The translations under genes were made by a program, and so were the position numbers. From positions 3,990,501 through 4,054,500 of the forward strand of contig NZ_JAUSYD010000001.1 in assembly GCF_030816615.1 (NCBI RefSeq): a stretch of DNA of 64,000 nt. Direction: 5' to 3'. The notes beneath the pieces were generated by a model. That model was not told where the DNA came from. It ran no database searches and saw only the letters and a list, made by a program, of their open reading frames with translations. This DNA comes from Streptomyces sp. B1I3. GTDB taxonomy: Bacteria; Actinomycetota; Actinomycetes; Streptomycetales; Streptomycetaceae. This document shows positions 24,906-33,005 of this stretch, piece by piece (position 1 is the first letter of the stretch; each line of letters opens with the position of its first letter).

Positions 24906-26411
24906 TCAGCCGGACGACCTTCCACCTGCCGTACCCCACTCCACGCGCGGTCCTTCGACCGCCGGCGCCGCGTGGGGGGCCTGGTGACGCAAGATCCGCG
25001 CCGGCGACACCTTGTCCGGCGACCCGTCGAGCACCCCGCCCGACGGGTCGTCCGAGCCGTCGCGCCGTACGGGGTCGCGCTCGGGCATCAGGATGTCCCG
25101 GACGACCATGGCGCACAGGTACAGAGTGCCCAGGAGATGCAGGGCGATCACGACCTGGTAGCCCTCCTGAGGCAACCCCTGGTGCTTGTCACCGCTCGTC
25201 GTGTAGGCGAGGTACAGCCAGATGCCCAGGAAGTACGCGGCCTCGCAGGCCTGCCAGACGAGGAAGTCACGCCAGCGCGGCCTGGCCAGCGCCGCCAGCG
25301 GGATCAGCCAGAGCACGTACTGCGGCGAGTAGACCTTGTTCGTGAGGACGAAGGCGGCCACCACCAGGAACGCGAGCTGGGCGAACCGGGGCCGGTGCCG
25401 GGCTCCCAGAGCCAGGCCTGTGATCCCCGCGCACAGCACGATCATCAGCAGCACGGAGGCCGTGTTCACGGTGTCGACGTCGATGGGCCGGCCGGTGCGC
25501 TGGGTGATGATCAGCCAGAACGAGCCGTAGTCGATCTGCCGTTCCTGACTGAAGGTGTAGAACTTCTTCCAGCCCTCCGGGGCGTACAGCATGACCGGGA
25601 GGTTCACCACCAGCCAGCCCGCCGCCGCACCGAGCAGGGCGGACCTGCACTCCCGCCACTTCCCGGCTCGCCAGCACAGCAGGAGCAACGGTCCCAAGAG
25701 CAGAGCGGGGTAGAGCTTCGCGGCCGTCGCCAGGCCGATGAGGACGCCGAAGGCGAGTGTCCTGCCTCGGGACCACATCAGCATCGCCGCAGCCGTCAGC
25801 GCGACGGCGAACAGGTCCCAGTTGATCGTCGCAGTGAGTGCGAGCGCCGGCGCCAGGGCGACGAACAGGCCGTCCCAGGGGCGGCTCCGGTGCGTACGGG
25901 CGACGCACACCGCGGTGATCACGGCGCAGATCATCAGCATGCCCGCGTTGACCATCCAGTACATCTGTTCGCGCTGCTGCACCGGGTCGGAGTCGGGAGT
26001 CAGCGTCAGCCAGGAGGCGACCTGCATGAACAGGCCCGTCAGGACGGGGTACTCCAGGTACTGCATGTCGCCGCTGAGCCGGTCGGCATAGGGGATGAGG
26101 CCGTCTGCGAAGCCGCGTCCGACGTACAGGTGCGGGATGTCCGAGTAGCACGCGTGCGTGTACTGCGAACTGGTTCCGCGGAACCACGCCCAGTCGTAGC
26201 AGGGGATCTTCTGCACCATGCCGAGTGCGAACATCCCGATCGCCACGAGCACGATGACCCGCACGGGGGTGAGCGGTCCCGCTCCCAGCCGTGCCCAGCG
26301 GCCCACCGGGCCGCCGATCAGCTCGCTGCCGGCCGCGGCGATCTCGTCCTGCCGCGTCGGCCGTACGACGGGGCGCTCCTGGTGCACGCTCGTGTCTTCT
26401 GCGCTTGGCAT
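24906..26411 (-). CDS. GT87-like (DUF2029) membrane glycosyltransferase
   Basis: About 501 residues with roughly 11-12 membrane helices. PIHLY-like short motifs, LIPYADRLSGDMQYLEYPVL, ATINWDLFAVALTAAAMLMW and KLYPALLLGPLLLLCWRAGK match the GT-C/DUF2029 family of polyprenyl-phosphate mannosyl- or arabinosyltransferases. Probably acts on a lipid-linked glycan outside the membrane; acceptor unknown. The ATG at 26411 (MPSAEDTSV) is preferred over 26456, with AGGA about 9 bases ahead. Convergent with the alanine-racemase-like gene (15 bases apart). Confidence 0.8.
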   Translation of the reverse strand: MPSAEDTSVHQERPVVRPTRQDEIAAAGSELIGGPVGRWARLGAGPLTPVRVIVLVAIGMFALGMVQKIPCYDWAWFRGTSSQYTHACYSDIPHLYVGRGFADGLIPYADRLSGDMQYLEYPVLTGLFMQVASWLTLTPDSDPVQQREQMYWMVNAGMLMICAVITAVCVARTHRSRPWDGLFVALAPALALTATINWDLFAVALTAAAMLMWSRGRTLAFGVLIGLATAAKLYPALLLGPLLLLCWRAGKWRECRSALLGAAAGWLVVNLPVMLYAPEGWKKFYTFSQERQIDYGSFWLIITQRTGRPIDVDTVNTASVLLMIVLCAGITGLALGARHRPRFAQLAFLVVAAFVLTNKVYSPQYVLWLIPLAALARPRWRDFLVWQACEAAYFLGIWLYLAYTTSGDKHQGLPQEGYQVVIALHLLGTLYLCAMVVRDILMPERDPVRRDGSDDPSGGVLDGSPDKVSPARILRHQAPHAAPAVEGPRVEWGTAGGRSSG

Positions 26412-26470
26412 GCCGCACATCCTGCCGCACCGCGCTGTGTGCGACACGTGGGCCACGTGCGGGACACGGA

Positions 26471-26505
26471 AGGGCCGCCGGCACCGGGTGGGTGCGGGCG
26501 GCCCT
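26471..26505 (-). terminator. Terminator after the penicillin-binding protein gene
   Basis: AGGGCCGCC (26471-26479) pairs perfectly with GGCGGCCCT (26497-26505) and GCACC/GGTGC extend the stem inside. It stands between the PBP stop and the GT87-like start, so the two genes are probably separate transcripts. Confidence 0.65.
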
Positions 26506-26556
26506 CGTCACGTGTTTCCGGCAGGCCCCTGACGGGGCGCCCGGCGGGAATTGGTG

Positions 26557-29265
26557 CTACCCGCCGCCTCCGAAGAGCCCGCCGTTGTTGCCGTTGCCGT
26601 TGCCGTTCGTGGTACCGGTCGAGCCGTCGGTGGTTCCGTCGGTGGTCCCGGTGGTCGTGCCGCCGTCGGCGGTACCGCCGTCCGCGGTTCCTCCGTCGGT
26701 GGTCCCGTCCGTGGTGCCGCCGTTGTCGTTACCGGTGGTCGTGCCGCCGTCGGGGTGCTGGCACTCCCAGTCGTACGTCCCGCACGTGGCGCTCGGCGTG
26801 GGAGACACGGACGACGCGCTGGGCGACGGCGGTGCGGGCGACTCGCTCGACTCCGACGGCGAAGGGGTCGGGCTGGGTGGCGGGCTGGGGCTCGGCGAAG
26901 CGCCACCGCCGTACAGCTCCTTCCCGTACGGCTCCGGCGTCGGGAAGTCGACGACCTTCATCCCCTTCATCGCCTCGGCCATGTAGTCGTGCCAGATCTG
27001 CGCGGGGAAGGAGGCACCGTGGATCTTCTCCTCGCCACCCGTGCCGAACATCTTCAGGAACTCGCGGTCCTTCTTGGTCTCGTCGTCGTCCAGCCGGAAC
27101 ATGCTGACGGCGGTCGAGATCTGCGGGGTGTAGCCGACGAACCAGGCCGACTTGTTGCCGTCCGTGGTACCCGTCTTGCCCGCCACGTCACGGCCGGGAA
27201 GCTGGGCGGGTGTGCCGGTGCCGTGCTCGACGACGTTCTGCAGGACGTCGGTGACGTTGTCGGCGATGACCCTCTGCATGGCCGTTTTGGGCACGGTCTT
27301 GTGCTGGTAGATGACCTCGCCCTTCTGCTTCACCTCGGTGACCGAGAAGGGGTCGTTCTGCTTGCCGCTGGTCGCGAAGGTGGCGTAGGCCCCGGCCATC
27401 CGGATGGCACTCGGCGACGACGTGCCGATGGAGAACGAGGGAACGGTGGAGTTCGCCATGTACTCGTCGTCACGCAGCCCCGCGGCGACGGCGACGTCCT
27501 TCACCTTGTCCGTACCCACGTCCATGCCGAGCTGGACGTAGGGGGAGTTGGCCGACTCCTGCATCGCGTACCGCAGGGTGATGTTGCCGTACGGGTGGTC
27601 CCCGTCATTGGTCTGGAGCCACTCGTCGCCGTTCTCGTTCCGCCAGACCTCTCCGTTGTACTTCTTGATCCTCAGCTTGTTGTCGCCGTTGTAGACGCTC
27701 TTGGGCGAGACCGGGGTCCGTTCCGTCTCGCTCTGCTCCTCGCCGAGCTTCGGATCGCGCTTCCCGTACTCCATCGCCGCAGCCAGCACGAAGGGCTTGA
27801 ACGTCGAACCGACCTGCGCACCCGTGGCGTCCGCGTTGTTGGTGTAGTGCTTCGTCGCGTCCTGGCCGCCGTAGGTGGCGAGGATGGCACCCGTCCTGGT
27901 GTCCACCGAAGCGCCGCCGAACTCGACGTGCGTGTCCTTGTCGGGGCGCTTCTTCGGGTCGATCTTGTCCTTGTACACCTTCGTGACCGCCGTCTCGAGT
28001 TCCCTGACCTTCTTCTTGTCGAAGGTCGTGTGGATCTCGTATCCGCCCTGGGCCAGCTGCCGGTCGGTGACGTCCCGGTCGTTGTGCGCGAGGAAGTACT
28101 TCGTGGCCAGGTCCACCAGGTAACCCGTCTGGCCGCCCAGCTTGGCGTCCTTCTTGGGCTCGTCGGGCATGGGGAACACCGTGTACTTGGCGCGCTCGGC
28201 CTCCTCCAGACGGCCGTCCTTGACCTCTTCGTCGAGGATCCACTTCCAGCGCTTCTGCGCCCGCTCGGTGTTCTTCGCCCGGGTGGCCTGTACCGGGTCC
28301 ACGTCGGGGGCGCCCGCCGGGTCGTAGTAGCTCGCGCCCTTGAGCAGGCTCGCCAGGAAGGCGCACTCGCTCGCGTCCAGGTCCGTGGCGTCCTTGCCGT
28401 AGTACGCCCGTGCGGCGGCCTGGAGTCCTGAGGCACCACGGCCGTAGTAGGAGACGTTGAGGTAGCCCTCCATGACCTTCTCCTTGCTCACGGTCCTGCC
28501 GACCTTGAGCGTGATGAAGAGCTCCTTGAACTTGCGGCTCAGCGTCTGGTCCTGCGTGAGCATCGAGTTCTTCACGTACTGCTGGGTGATCGTCGAGCCA
28601 CCCTGGGTCTCACCTCCCCGGGCCATGTTGTAGAAGGCCCGGGCGATGCCCATCGGGTCGATGCCGTAGTCGTCCTTGAACGTCTTGTTCTCGGCCGAGA
28701 TGACGGCGTTGCGCATCTCCTTGGGGATCTGCGCGTAGGCGATCCACTGCCGGTTGACGGAACCGCCGGTGGCGACCATCTGGGTGTTGTCGGACCAGTA
28801 GTAGACGTTGTTCTGCGCCTTGGCGTCGTCCTTCATCTGGGGCGTCGCGACGAGCGCGTACGCCACGCCGGCGACGCCCATCAGGAGGCCCAGGAATCCC
28901 AGGCACAGGCCGGAGACCAGCTTCCACGACGGCACCCAGCGGCGTACGCCGTACTTCCCGGCCCTGGGGTAGTCGATGAGGCGCTTCTTGCCGGGGCGGC
29001 CGTCCGCCCGGCCCCGGCCGCGTCCTTCCGGACCTGCGTCGTCCCCGCCTCCGCGCCGTCTGCCTCCCCCGCCTCGCTGTGCCGCGCGACGGGCCTCAGC
29101 ACGGCTGCCGTACGACGGTTCCTCGTCGTACGCCTCTGAGGGTGTTGCTGACGTTGCTCTGCGTGACGAACCATTGCGGCGTCCGGCAGACTGTTGGGCG
29201 GCTCGTCTGGCCGCGGCACGCCCGCCACCTTGCGGTTGCGGCGCTTTGCGACGGTGCTCGCTCAT
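26557..29265 (-). CDS. Class A penicillin-binding protein (transglycosylase/transpeptidase)
   Basis: 902 residues. A basic cytoplasmic tail (1-110) and one membrane anchor (VSGLCLGFLGLLMGVAGVAYALV, about 116-139) lead to a GT51 domain with SAENKTF (Glu192 is the probable catalytic residue) and GGSTITQQYVKN (222-233). The transpeptidase has STFK (487-490), SAN (571-573) and KTGT (697-700), all intact. It polymerises and crosslinks peptidoglycan. The extracellular C-terminus is a Pro/Ser stretch and then about 90 residues of Gly/Thr/Asp repeats. The first GT51 motif has Asn where Asp is usual (EN instead of ED). Confidence 0.94.
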   Translation of the reverse strand: MSEHRRKAPQPQGGGRAAARRAAQQSAGRRNGSSRRATSATPSEAYDEEPSYGSRAEARRAAQRGGGGRRRGGGDDAGPEGRGRGRADGRPGKKRLIDYPRAGKYGVRRWVPSWKLVSGLCLGFLGLLMGVAGVAYALVATPQMKDDAKAQNNVYYWSDNTQMVATGGSVNRQWIAYAQIPKEMRNAVISAENKTFKDDYGIDPMGIARAFYNMARGGETQGGSTITQQYVKNSMLTQDQTLSRKFKELFITLKVGRTVSKEKVMEGYLNVSYYGRGASGLQAAARAYYGKDATDLDASECAFLASLLKGASYYDPAGAPDVDPVQATRAKNTERAQKRWKWILDEEVKDGRLEEAERAKYTVFPMPDEPKKDAKLGGQTGYLVDLATKYFLAHNDRDVTDRQLAQGGYEIHTTFDKKKVRELETAVTKVYKDKIDPKKRPDKDTHVEFGGASVDTRTGAILATYGGQDATKHYTNNADATGAQVGSTFKPFVLAAAMEYGKRDPKLGEEQSETERTPVSPKSVYNGDNKLRIKKYNGEVWRNENGDEWLQTNDGDHPYGNITLRYAMQESANSPYVQLGMDVGTDKVKDVAVAAGLRDDEYMANSTVPSFSIGTSSPSAIRMAGAYATFATSGKQNDPFSVTEVKQKGEVIYQHKTVPKTAMQRVIADNVTDVLQNVVEHGTGTPAQLPGRDVAGKTGTTDGNKSAWFVGYTPQISTAVSMFRLDDDETKKDREFLKMFGTGGEEKIHGASFPAQIWHDYMAEAMKGMKVVDFPTPEPYGKELYGGGASPSPSPPPSPTPSPSESSESPAPPSPSASSVSPTPSATCGTYDWECQHPDGGTTTGNDNGGTTDGTTDGGTADGGTADGGTTTGTTDGTTDGSTGTTNGNGNGNNGGLFGGGG
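26580..26755 (-). repeat. Gly/Thr/Asp-rich coding repeat in the PBP tail
   Basis: Short degenerate direct repeats built on GGTGGTNCCGTC units encode GGTTDGTTDGGTADGG-like sequence at the C-terminus of the penicillin-binding protein. They are tandem but imperfect and may vary in copy number between strains. Confidence 0.7.
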
Positions 29266-29565
29266 CGAACGACTACTCCTCGGGCAGGCGAGAGCGCCTG
29301 GAAGCGGCAGTTGAGATCCGGTCCCCCCGAATTACGGACAAGCCCTGCGGAAGGCTCATCCGCAGTACATCCGGCAGTCCGCGATAACTGACGCACGACG
29401 GCGTCTCACGGTTCCCGGTGGTCTGCATCCCGCACAGACTACGCAGGGTCAAAAACCTGCGGGGGCCGAACTTCACCCCAAATTACGCAAGTCACTCCCC
29501 AGGAATCCCCGATGTGACGCCGCTCACGATTGACCCCCTTGTCGAACATGACGTCCCGATCTATC

Positions 29566-29596
29566 GTGCTGATGTATCGAGTCGATACATCAGCAC
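29566..29596. promoter_or_regulatory. 31-base perfect palindrome, candidate PadR operator
   Basis: GTGCTGATGTATCGA (29566-29580), one G, then TCGATACATCAGCAC (29582-29596). The core ATGTAT-N7-ATACAT matches the ATGTAT/ATACAT half-sites known for PadR-family repressors. It lies 56 bases before the GTG of the padR gene in the 387-base gap, which contains no other gene. Binding by that protein, with autoregulation and control of ino1, is inferred. Confidence 0.75.
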
Positions 29597-29652
29597 GGCA
29601 TAAGGTGGCCTCGTAGGCCCCGCGGAAGCACCCGGCGAAGGAGGAGGCGAAG

Positions 29653-30354
29653 GTGAGCAGACGCTCCGGCATCCTCGAGTTCGCCGTCCTGGGCCTGCTC
29701 CGCGAGTCCCCGATGCACGGGTACGAGCTGCGTAAACGCCTCAACACGTCGCTGGGGATCTTCCGCGCCTTCAGCTACGGCACCCTCTACCCCTGCCTGA
29801 AGACGCTGGTGGCCAGCGGCTGGTTGATCGAGGAGACCGCGAGCGATCCGGCGCTTCCGCCCGCAGCCGGCCGTGGGGTCGCCCCCACGTCCTCACTCGC
29901 AGGGCGTCGCGCCAAGATCGTCTACCGGTTGACGGCGGAGGGGAAGGAGCACTTCGAGGAGCTGCTCTCCCACACCGGCCCCGATTCCTGGGAGGACGAG
30001 CACTTCGCCGCTCGCTTCGCCTTCTTCGGGCAGACGGAGCGTGAGGTGCGTATGCGCGTGCTCGAGGGCCGCCGCAGCAGGCTGGAGGAGCGCCTCGAGA
30101 AGATGAGCGCTTCCCTCACCCGCACCCGGGAACGACTCGATGACTACACGCTTGAGCTGCAGCGACACGGCATGGAGTCCGTGGAGCGCGAAGTGCGCTG
30201 GCTGAACGAGCTCATCGAGAGCGAGCGGTCGGGACGGGATCAGCGACGATCCTCGCCCGAGAGCTCCACTCAGCACGACACATCAGGAGAGACGGGCGGC
30301 CTGCCCCGGCACCGGGATCACACCCGGCCGGATCCGTCCGACGACACCAAGTGA
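29653..30354 (+). CDS. PadR-family transcriptional regulator
   Basis: 233 residues starting at GTG 29653, with AAGGAGGAGGCG upstream. The winged helix (about residues 5-100) has LEFAVLGLLRESPMHGYELR and FSYGTLYPCLKTLVASGWLI, and the wing is extended by a Pro/Ala insertion. A long coiled-coil follows (ERLEKMSASLTRTRERLDDY), typical of the longer PadR subfamily, then a polar tail. A perfect palindrome upstream is its likely binding site. It lies 61 bases before ino1, so it may regulate inositol phosphate synthesis; this link is inference from position. Confidence 0.88.
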   Translation: MSRRSGILEFAVLGLLRESPMHGYELRKRLNTSLGIFRAFSYGTLYPCLKTLVASGWLIEETASDPALPPAAGRGVAPTSSLAGRRAKIVYRLTAEGKEHFEELLSHTGPDSWEDEHFAARFAFFGQTEREVRMRVLEGRRSRLEERLEKMSASLTRTRERLDDYTLELQRHGMESVEREVRWLNELIESERSGRDQRRSSPESSTQHDTSGETGGLPRHRDHTRPDPSDDTK

Positions 30355-30415
30355 AACCCCCGCAGAGCCGCGAGGCGTCATCGGGGAACACCGAGAACAA
30401 CAGGGAGCAATCGGC

Positions 30416-31498
30416 ATGGGTTCGGTTCGCGTAGCCATCGTAGGCGTGGGCAACTGCGCCGCCTCACTGGTACAGGGCGTCGAGTACTACAAGGACGCCG
30501 ATCCGGCCGGCAAGGTGCCCGGTCTGATGCACGTCCAGTTCGGCGAGTACCACGTGAGCGACGTCGAGTTCGTAGCCGCCTTCGACGTCGACGCGAAGAA
30601 GGTCGGCCTCGACCTCGCGGACGCCATCGGCGCCAGCGAGAACAACACCATCAAGATTGCCGACGTGCCGAACACCGGCGTGACCGTTCAGCGCGGCCAC
30701 ACCCACGACGGCCTGGGCAAGTACTACCGCGAGACGATCGAGGAGTCCGCCGAGGCCCCGGTCGACATCGTCCAGATCCTCAAGGACAAGCAGGTCGACG
30801 TCCTCGTCTGCTACCTGCCCGTCGGTTCCGAGGTCGCTGCGAAGTTCTACGCGCAGTGCGCCATCGACGCCAAGGTCGCCTTCGTCAACGCCCTCCCCGT
30901 GTTCATCGCGGGCACCAAGGAGTGGGCGGACAAGTTCACCGAGGCCGGTGTCCCGATCGTCGGTGACGACATCAAGTCCCAGGTCGGCGCCACCATCACG
31001 CACCGCGTGATGGCGAAGCTCTTCGAGGACCGCGGTGTCGTCCTCGACCGCACGATGCAGCTGAACGTCGGCGGCAACATGGACTTCAAGAACATGCTCG
31101 AGCGTGAGCGCCTGGAGTCCAAGAAGATCTCCAAGACGCAGGCCGTCACCTCGCAGATCCGTGACCGTGACCTCGGCGCGGACAACGTCCACATCGGGCC
31201 GTCGGACTACGTGGCCTGGCTGGACGACCGCAAGTGGGCCTACGTGCGCCTCGAGGGTCGTGCCTTCGGTGACGTTCCGCTGAACCTGGAGTACAAGCTC
31301 GAGGTGTGGGACTCCCCGAACTCCGCCGGTGTCATCATCGACGCCGTGCGCGCCGCGAAGATCGCCAAGGACCGTGGCATCGGGGGCCCGATCCTTTCCG
31401 CCTCCTCGTACTTCATGAAGTCCCCGCCGGTGCAGTACTTCGACGACGAGGCTCGCGAGAACGTCGAGAAGTTCATCGCCGGAGACGTCGAGCGCTGA
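30416..31498 (+). CDS. ino1: Inositol-3-phosphate synthase
   Basis: 360 residues. NAD-dependent conversion of glucose 6-phosphate to myo-inositol 3-phosphate, the entry to phosphatidylinositol and mycothiol in actinobacteria. The Rossmann start is VRVAIVGVGNCAASLVQGVE; AFVNALPVFIAG, VGDDIKSQVGATITHR and LNVGGNMDFKNML are the family signature blocks. Full length for the bacterial/archaeal type. AACAGGGAGCAATCGGC precedes the ATG. Probably co-transcribed with padR; a strong terminator follows. Confidence 0.96.
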   Translation: MGSVRVAIVGVGNCAASLVQGVEYYKDADPAGKVPGLMHVQFGEYHVSDVEFVAAFDVDAKKVGLDLADAIGASENNTIKIADVPNTGVTVQRGHTHDGLGKYYRETIEESAEAPVDIVQILKDKQVDVLVCYLPVGSEVAAKFYAQCAIDAKVAFVNALPVFIAGTKEWADKFTEAGVPIVGDDIKSQVGATITHRVMAKLFEDRGVVLDRTMQLNVGGNMDFKNMLERERLESKKISKTQAVTSQIRDRDLGADNVHIGPSDYVAWLDDRKWAYVRLEGRAFGDVPLNLEYKLEVWDSPNSAGVIIDAVRAAKIAKDRGIGGPILSASSYFMKSPPVQYFDDEARENVEKFIAGDVER

Positions 31499-31528
31499 TC
31501 CGGCCGATCACGGCTTCAGCCTCACCGG

Positions 31529-31554
31529 GGTGAGGAGCGGCAACGCTCCTCACC
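31529..31554 (+). terminator. Terminator of padR-ino1
   Basis: Perfect 11-base stem GGTGAGGAGCG / CGCTCCTCACC with a GCAA loop, 31 bases after the ino1 stop. A second weaker repeat (CACAGGGGG...CCCCCTGTG, 31562-31601) follows. Confidence 0.85.
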
Positions 31555-31620
31555 CTCCACCCACAGGGGGTTCCTGGGCAATCCGCCCGGGGGCCCCCTG
31601 TGTGTGTGACCCTTGCCCAC

Positions 31621-32910
31621 ATGCCTGTCGTGCGTGATCTTGGCGTACTCCTGCGCCTCCGGAATTTTCGTCGCCTGCTCGCCGTGCGGCTTCTCTCCCA
31701 GTCGGCCGACGGCGTCTATCAGGTAGCGCTCGCCACGTACGTCATCTTCTCGCCGGAGAAGCAGACGACTGCTGCTGCCATCGCCTCCGCGATGGCCGTC
31801 CTGCTTCTCCCGTACTCACTGATCGGCCCGTTCGCGGGAGTTCTGCTGGACCGCTGGCCCCGCCGCCAGGTGTTCCTGTACGGAAACCTCCTGCGAGCGG
31901 TCCTGGCCTGCTGCACAGCTCTCCTGCTCCTGCGCTCCGTGCCCGAGTGGCTGTTCTACGCCTCGGCTCTCTGCGTCACCGCCGTCAACCGCTTCGTGCT
32001 GGCGGGGCTCTCGGCAGCTCTTCCCCGCGTCGTGGACAGCGACCGGCTCGTCGTGGCCAACTCCCTCTCCCCGACGGCCGGCACGCTGGCAGCCACTGCG
32101 GGCGGAGGTCTCGCGCTGGCCATGAGAGTGCTCACGGACGGTTCCGACGCCGCCGTGGTCCTCCTGGGCGCGGTTCTCTACCTGCTGTCCGCGCTGGCGT
32201 CCCTCACGCTGGCGCGTGAACTCCTCGGCCCGGACCGGGACCAGCAACACGTGCGCCTGCGGGAGGCGCTGTCCATCACCGCACGAGGGCTCGTCGCCGG
32301 CTTGCGCCATCTGGCGGATCGGAAGGACGCCGCGCGCGCTCTGGCCGCCATGACAGTCATCCGCTTCTGTTACGGAGCGCTGACCGTGATGCTGCTGATG
32401 TTGTGCCGCTACGCGTGGTCCGACAGCGAGTCCGACGGCCTCGCGCTGCTCGGCCTGGCACTGGGCGCGTCCGCCGCCGGATTCTTCATAGCTGCCGTCG
32501 TCACGCCGTGGGCCATCGGACGGTTCGGCCGCTACGGCTGGATGGCGGTGTGCGCGGGTGCGGCGGCCCTCCTGGAACCCGCACTGGGACTGACCTTCGC
32601 CCCCGTTCCGATGCTGTCGGCGGCGTTCCTGCTCGGGCTGGTGACACAAGGCTCGAAGATCACGACCGACACCGAGGTACAGACCTCCGTGGACGACACA
32701 TTTCGCGGCAGGGTCTTCTCGCTCTACGACGTGTTGTTCAACGTCGCGTTCGTCGCCGCTGCCGCCATGGCCGCTCTCGCTCTTCCGGCGGACGGCAGGT
32801 CTGTCGTGGTGGTGCTCACGGTGGCCGTCCTGTACGCCACGGCCTCACTGGCCATGCTCCGCTGGAGACGTGTCGGCGAATCGGCACAGAACCTCCGGCC
32901 CGGGAGATGA
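31621..32910 (+). CDS. MFS transporter
   Basis: 429 residues with about 12 membrane helices. LAVRLLSQSADGVYQVALAT and GPFAGVLLDRWPRRQVFLYG give the MFS signature loop (DRWPRR). The sequence resembles the MFS_3 drug-exporter-like group with SALPRVVDSDRLVVANSLSP and DDTFRGRVFSLYDVLFNVAF. Substrate unknown. The ATG at 31621 is preferred over a GTG at 31600, which falls in a terminator-like repeat. A parS-containing palindrome follows the stop codon directly. Confidence 0.82.
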   Translation: MPVVRDLGVLLRLRNFRRLLAVRLLSQSADGVYQVALATYVIFSPEKQTTAAAIASAMAVLLLPYSLIGPFAGVLLDRWPRRQVFLYGNLLRAVLACCTALLLLRSVPEWLFYASALCVTAVNRFVLAGLSAALPRVVDSDRLVVANSLSPTAGTLAATAGGGLALAMRVLTDGSDAAVVLLGAVLYLLSALASLTLARELLGPDRDQQHVRLREALSITARGLVAGLRHLADRKDAARALAAMTVIRFCYGALTVMLLMLCRYAWSDSESDGLALLGLALGASAAGFFIAAVVTPWAIGRFGRYGWMAVCAGAAALLEPALGLTFAPVPMLSAAFLLGLVTQGSKITTDTEVQTSVDDTFRGRVFSLYDVLFNVAFVAAAAMAALALPADGRSVVVVLTVAVLYATASLAMLRWRRVGESAQNLRPGR

Positions 32911-32940
32911 GGGGCGTTGTTTCACGTGAAACAACGCCCC
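32911..32940. terminator. 30-base perfect palindrome: terminator with parS core
   Basis: GGGGCGTTGTTTCAC and its exact complement GTGAAACAACGCCCC sit one base after the MFS stop codon. The GC-rich outer arms make a terminator-like hairpin while the centre is parS, so one sequence can serve two purposes. Confidence 0.7.
32919..32932. other. parS site 4 (canonical)
   Basis: Perfect GTTTCACGTGAAAC at the centre of the 30-base palindrome between convergent MFS and cca genes; its neighbour parS site lies 55 bases away. Confidence 0.95.
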
Positions 32941-32973
32941 CTCGCAACTCAGCGTGAGGACCCGTACGCGCAT

Positions 32974-32987
32974 GTTTCACGTGAAAC
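32974..32987. other. parS site 5 (canonical)
   Basis: Perfect GTTTCACGTGAAAC inside a 26-base palindrome (GCGCAT...ATGCGC, 32968-32993), just downstream of cca. It also may help end cca transcription. Confidence 0.95.
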
Positions 32988-33005
32988 ATGCGCCCGCCGG
33001 GCCCC

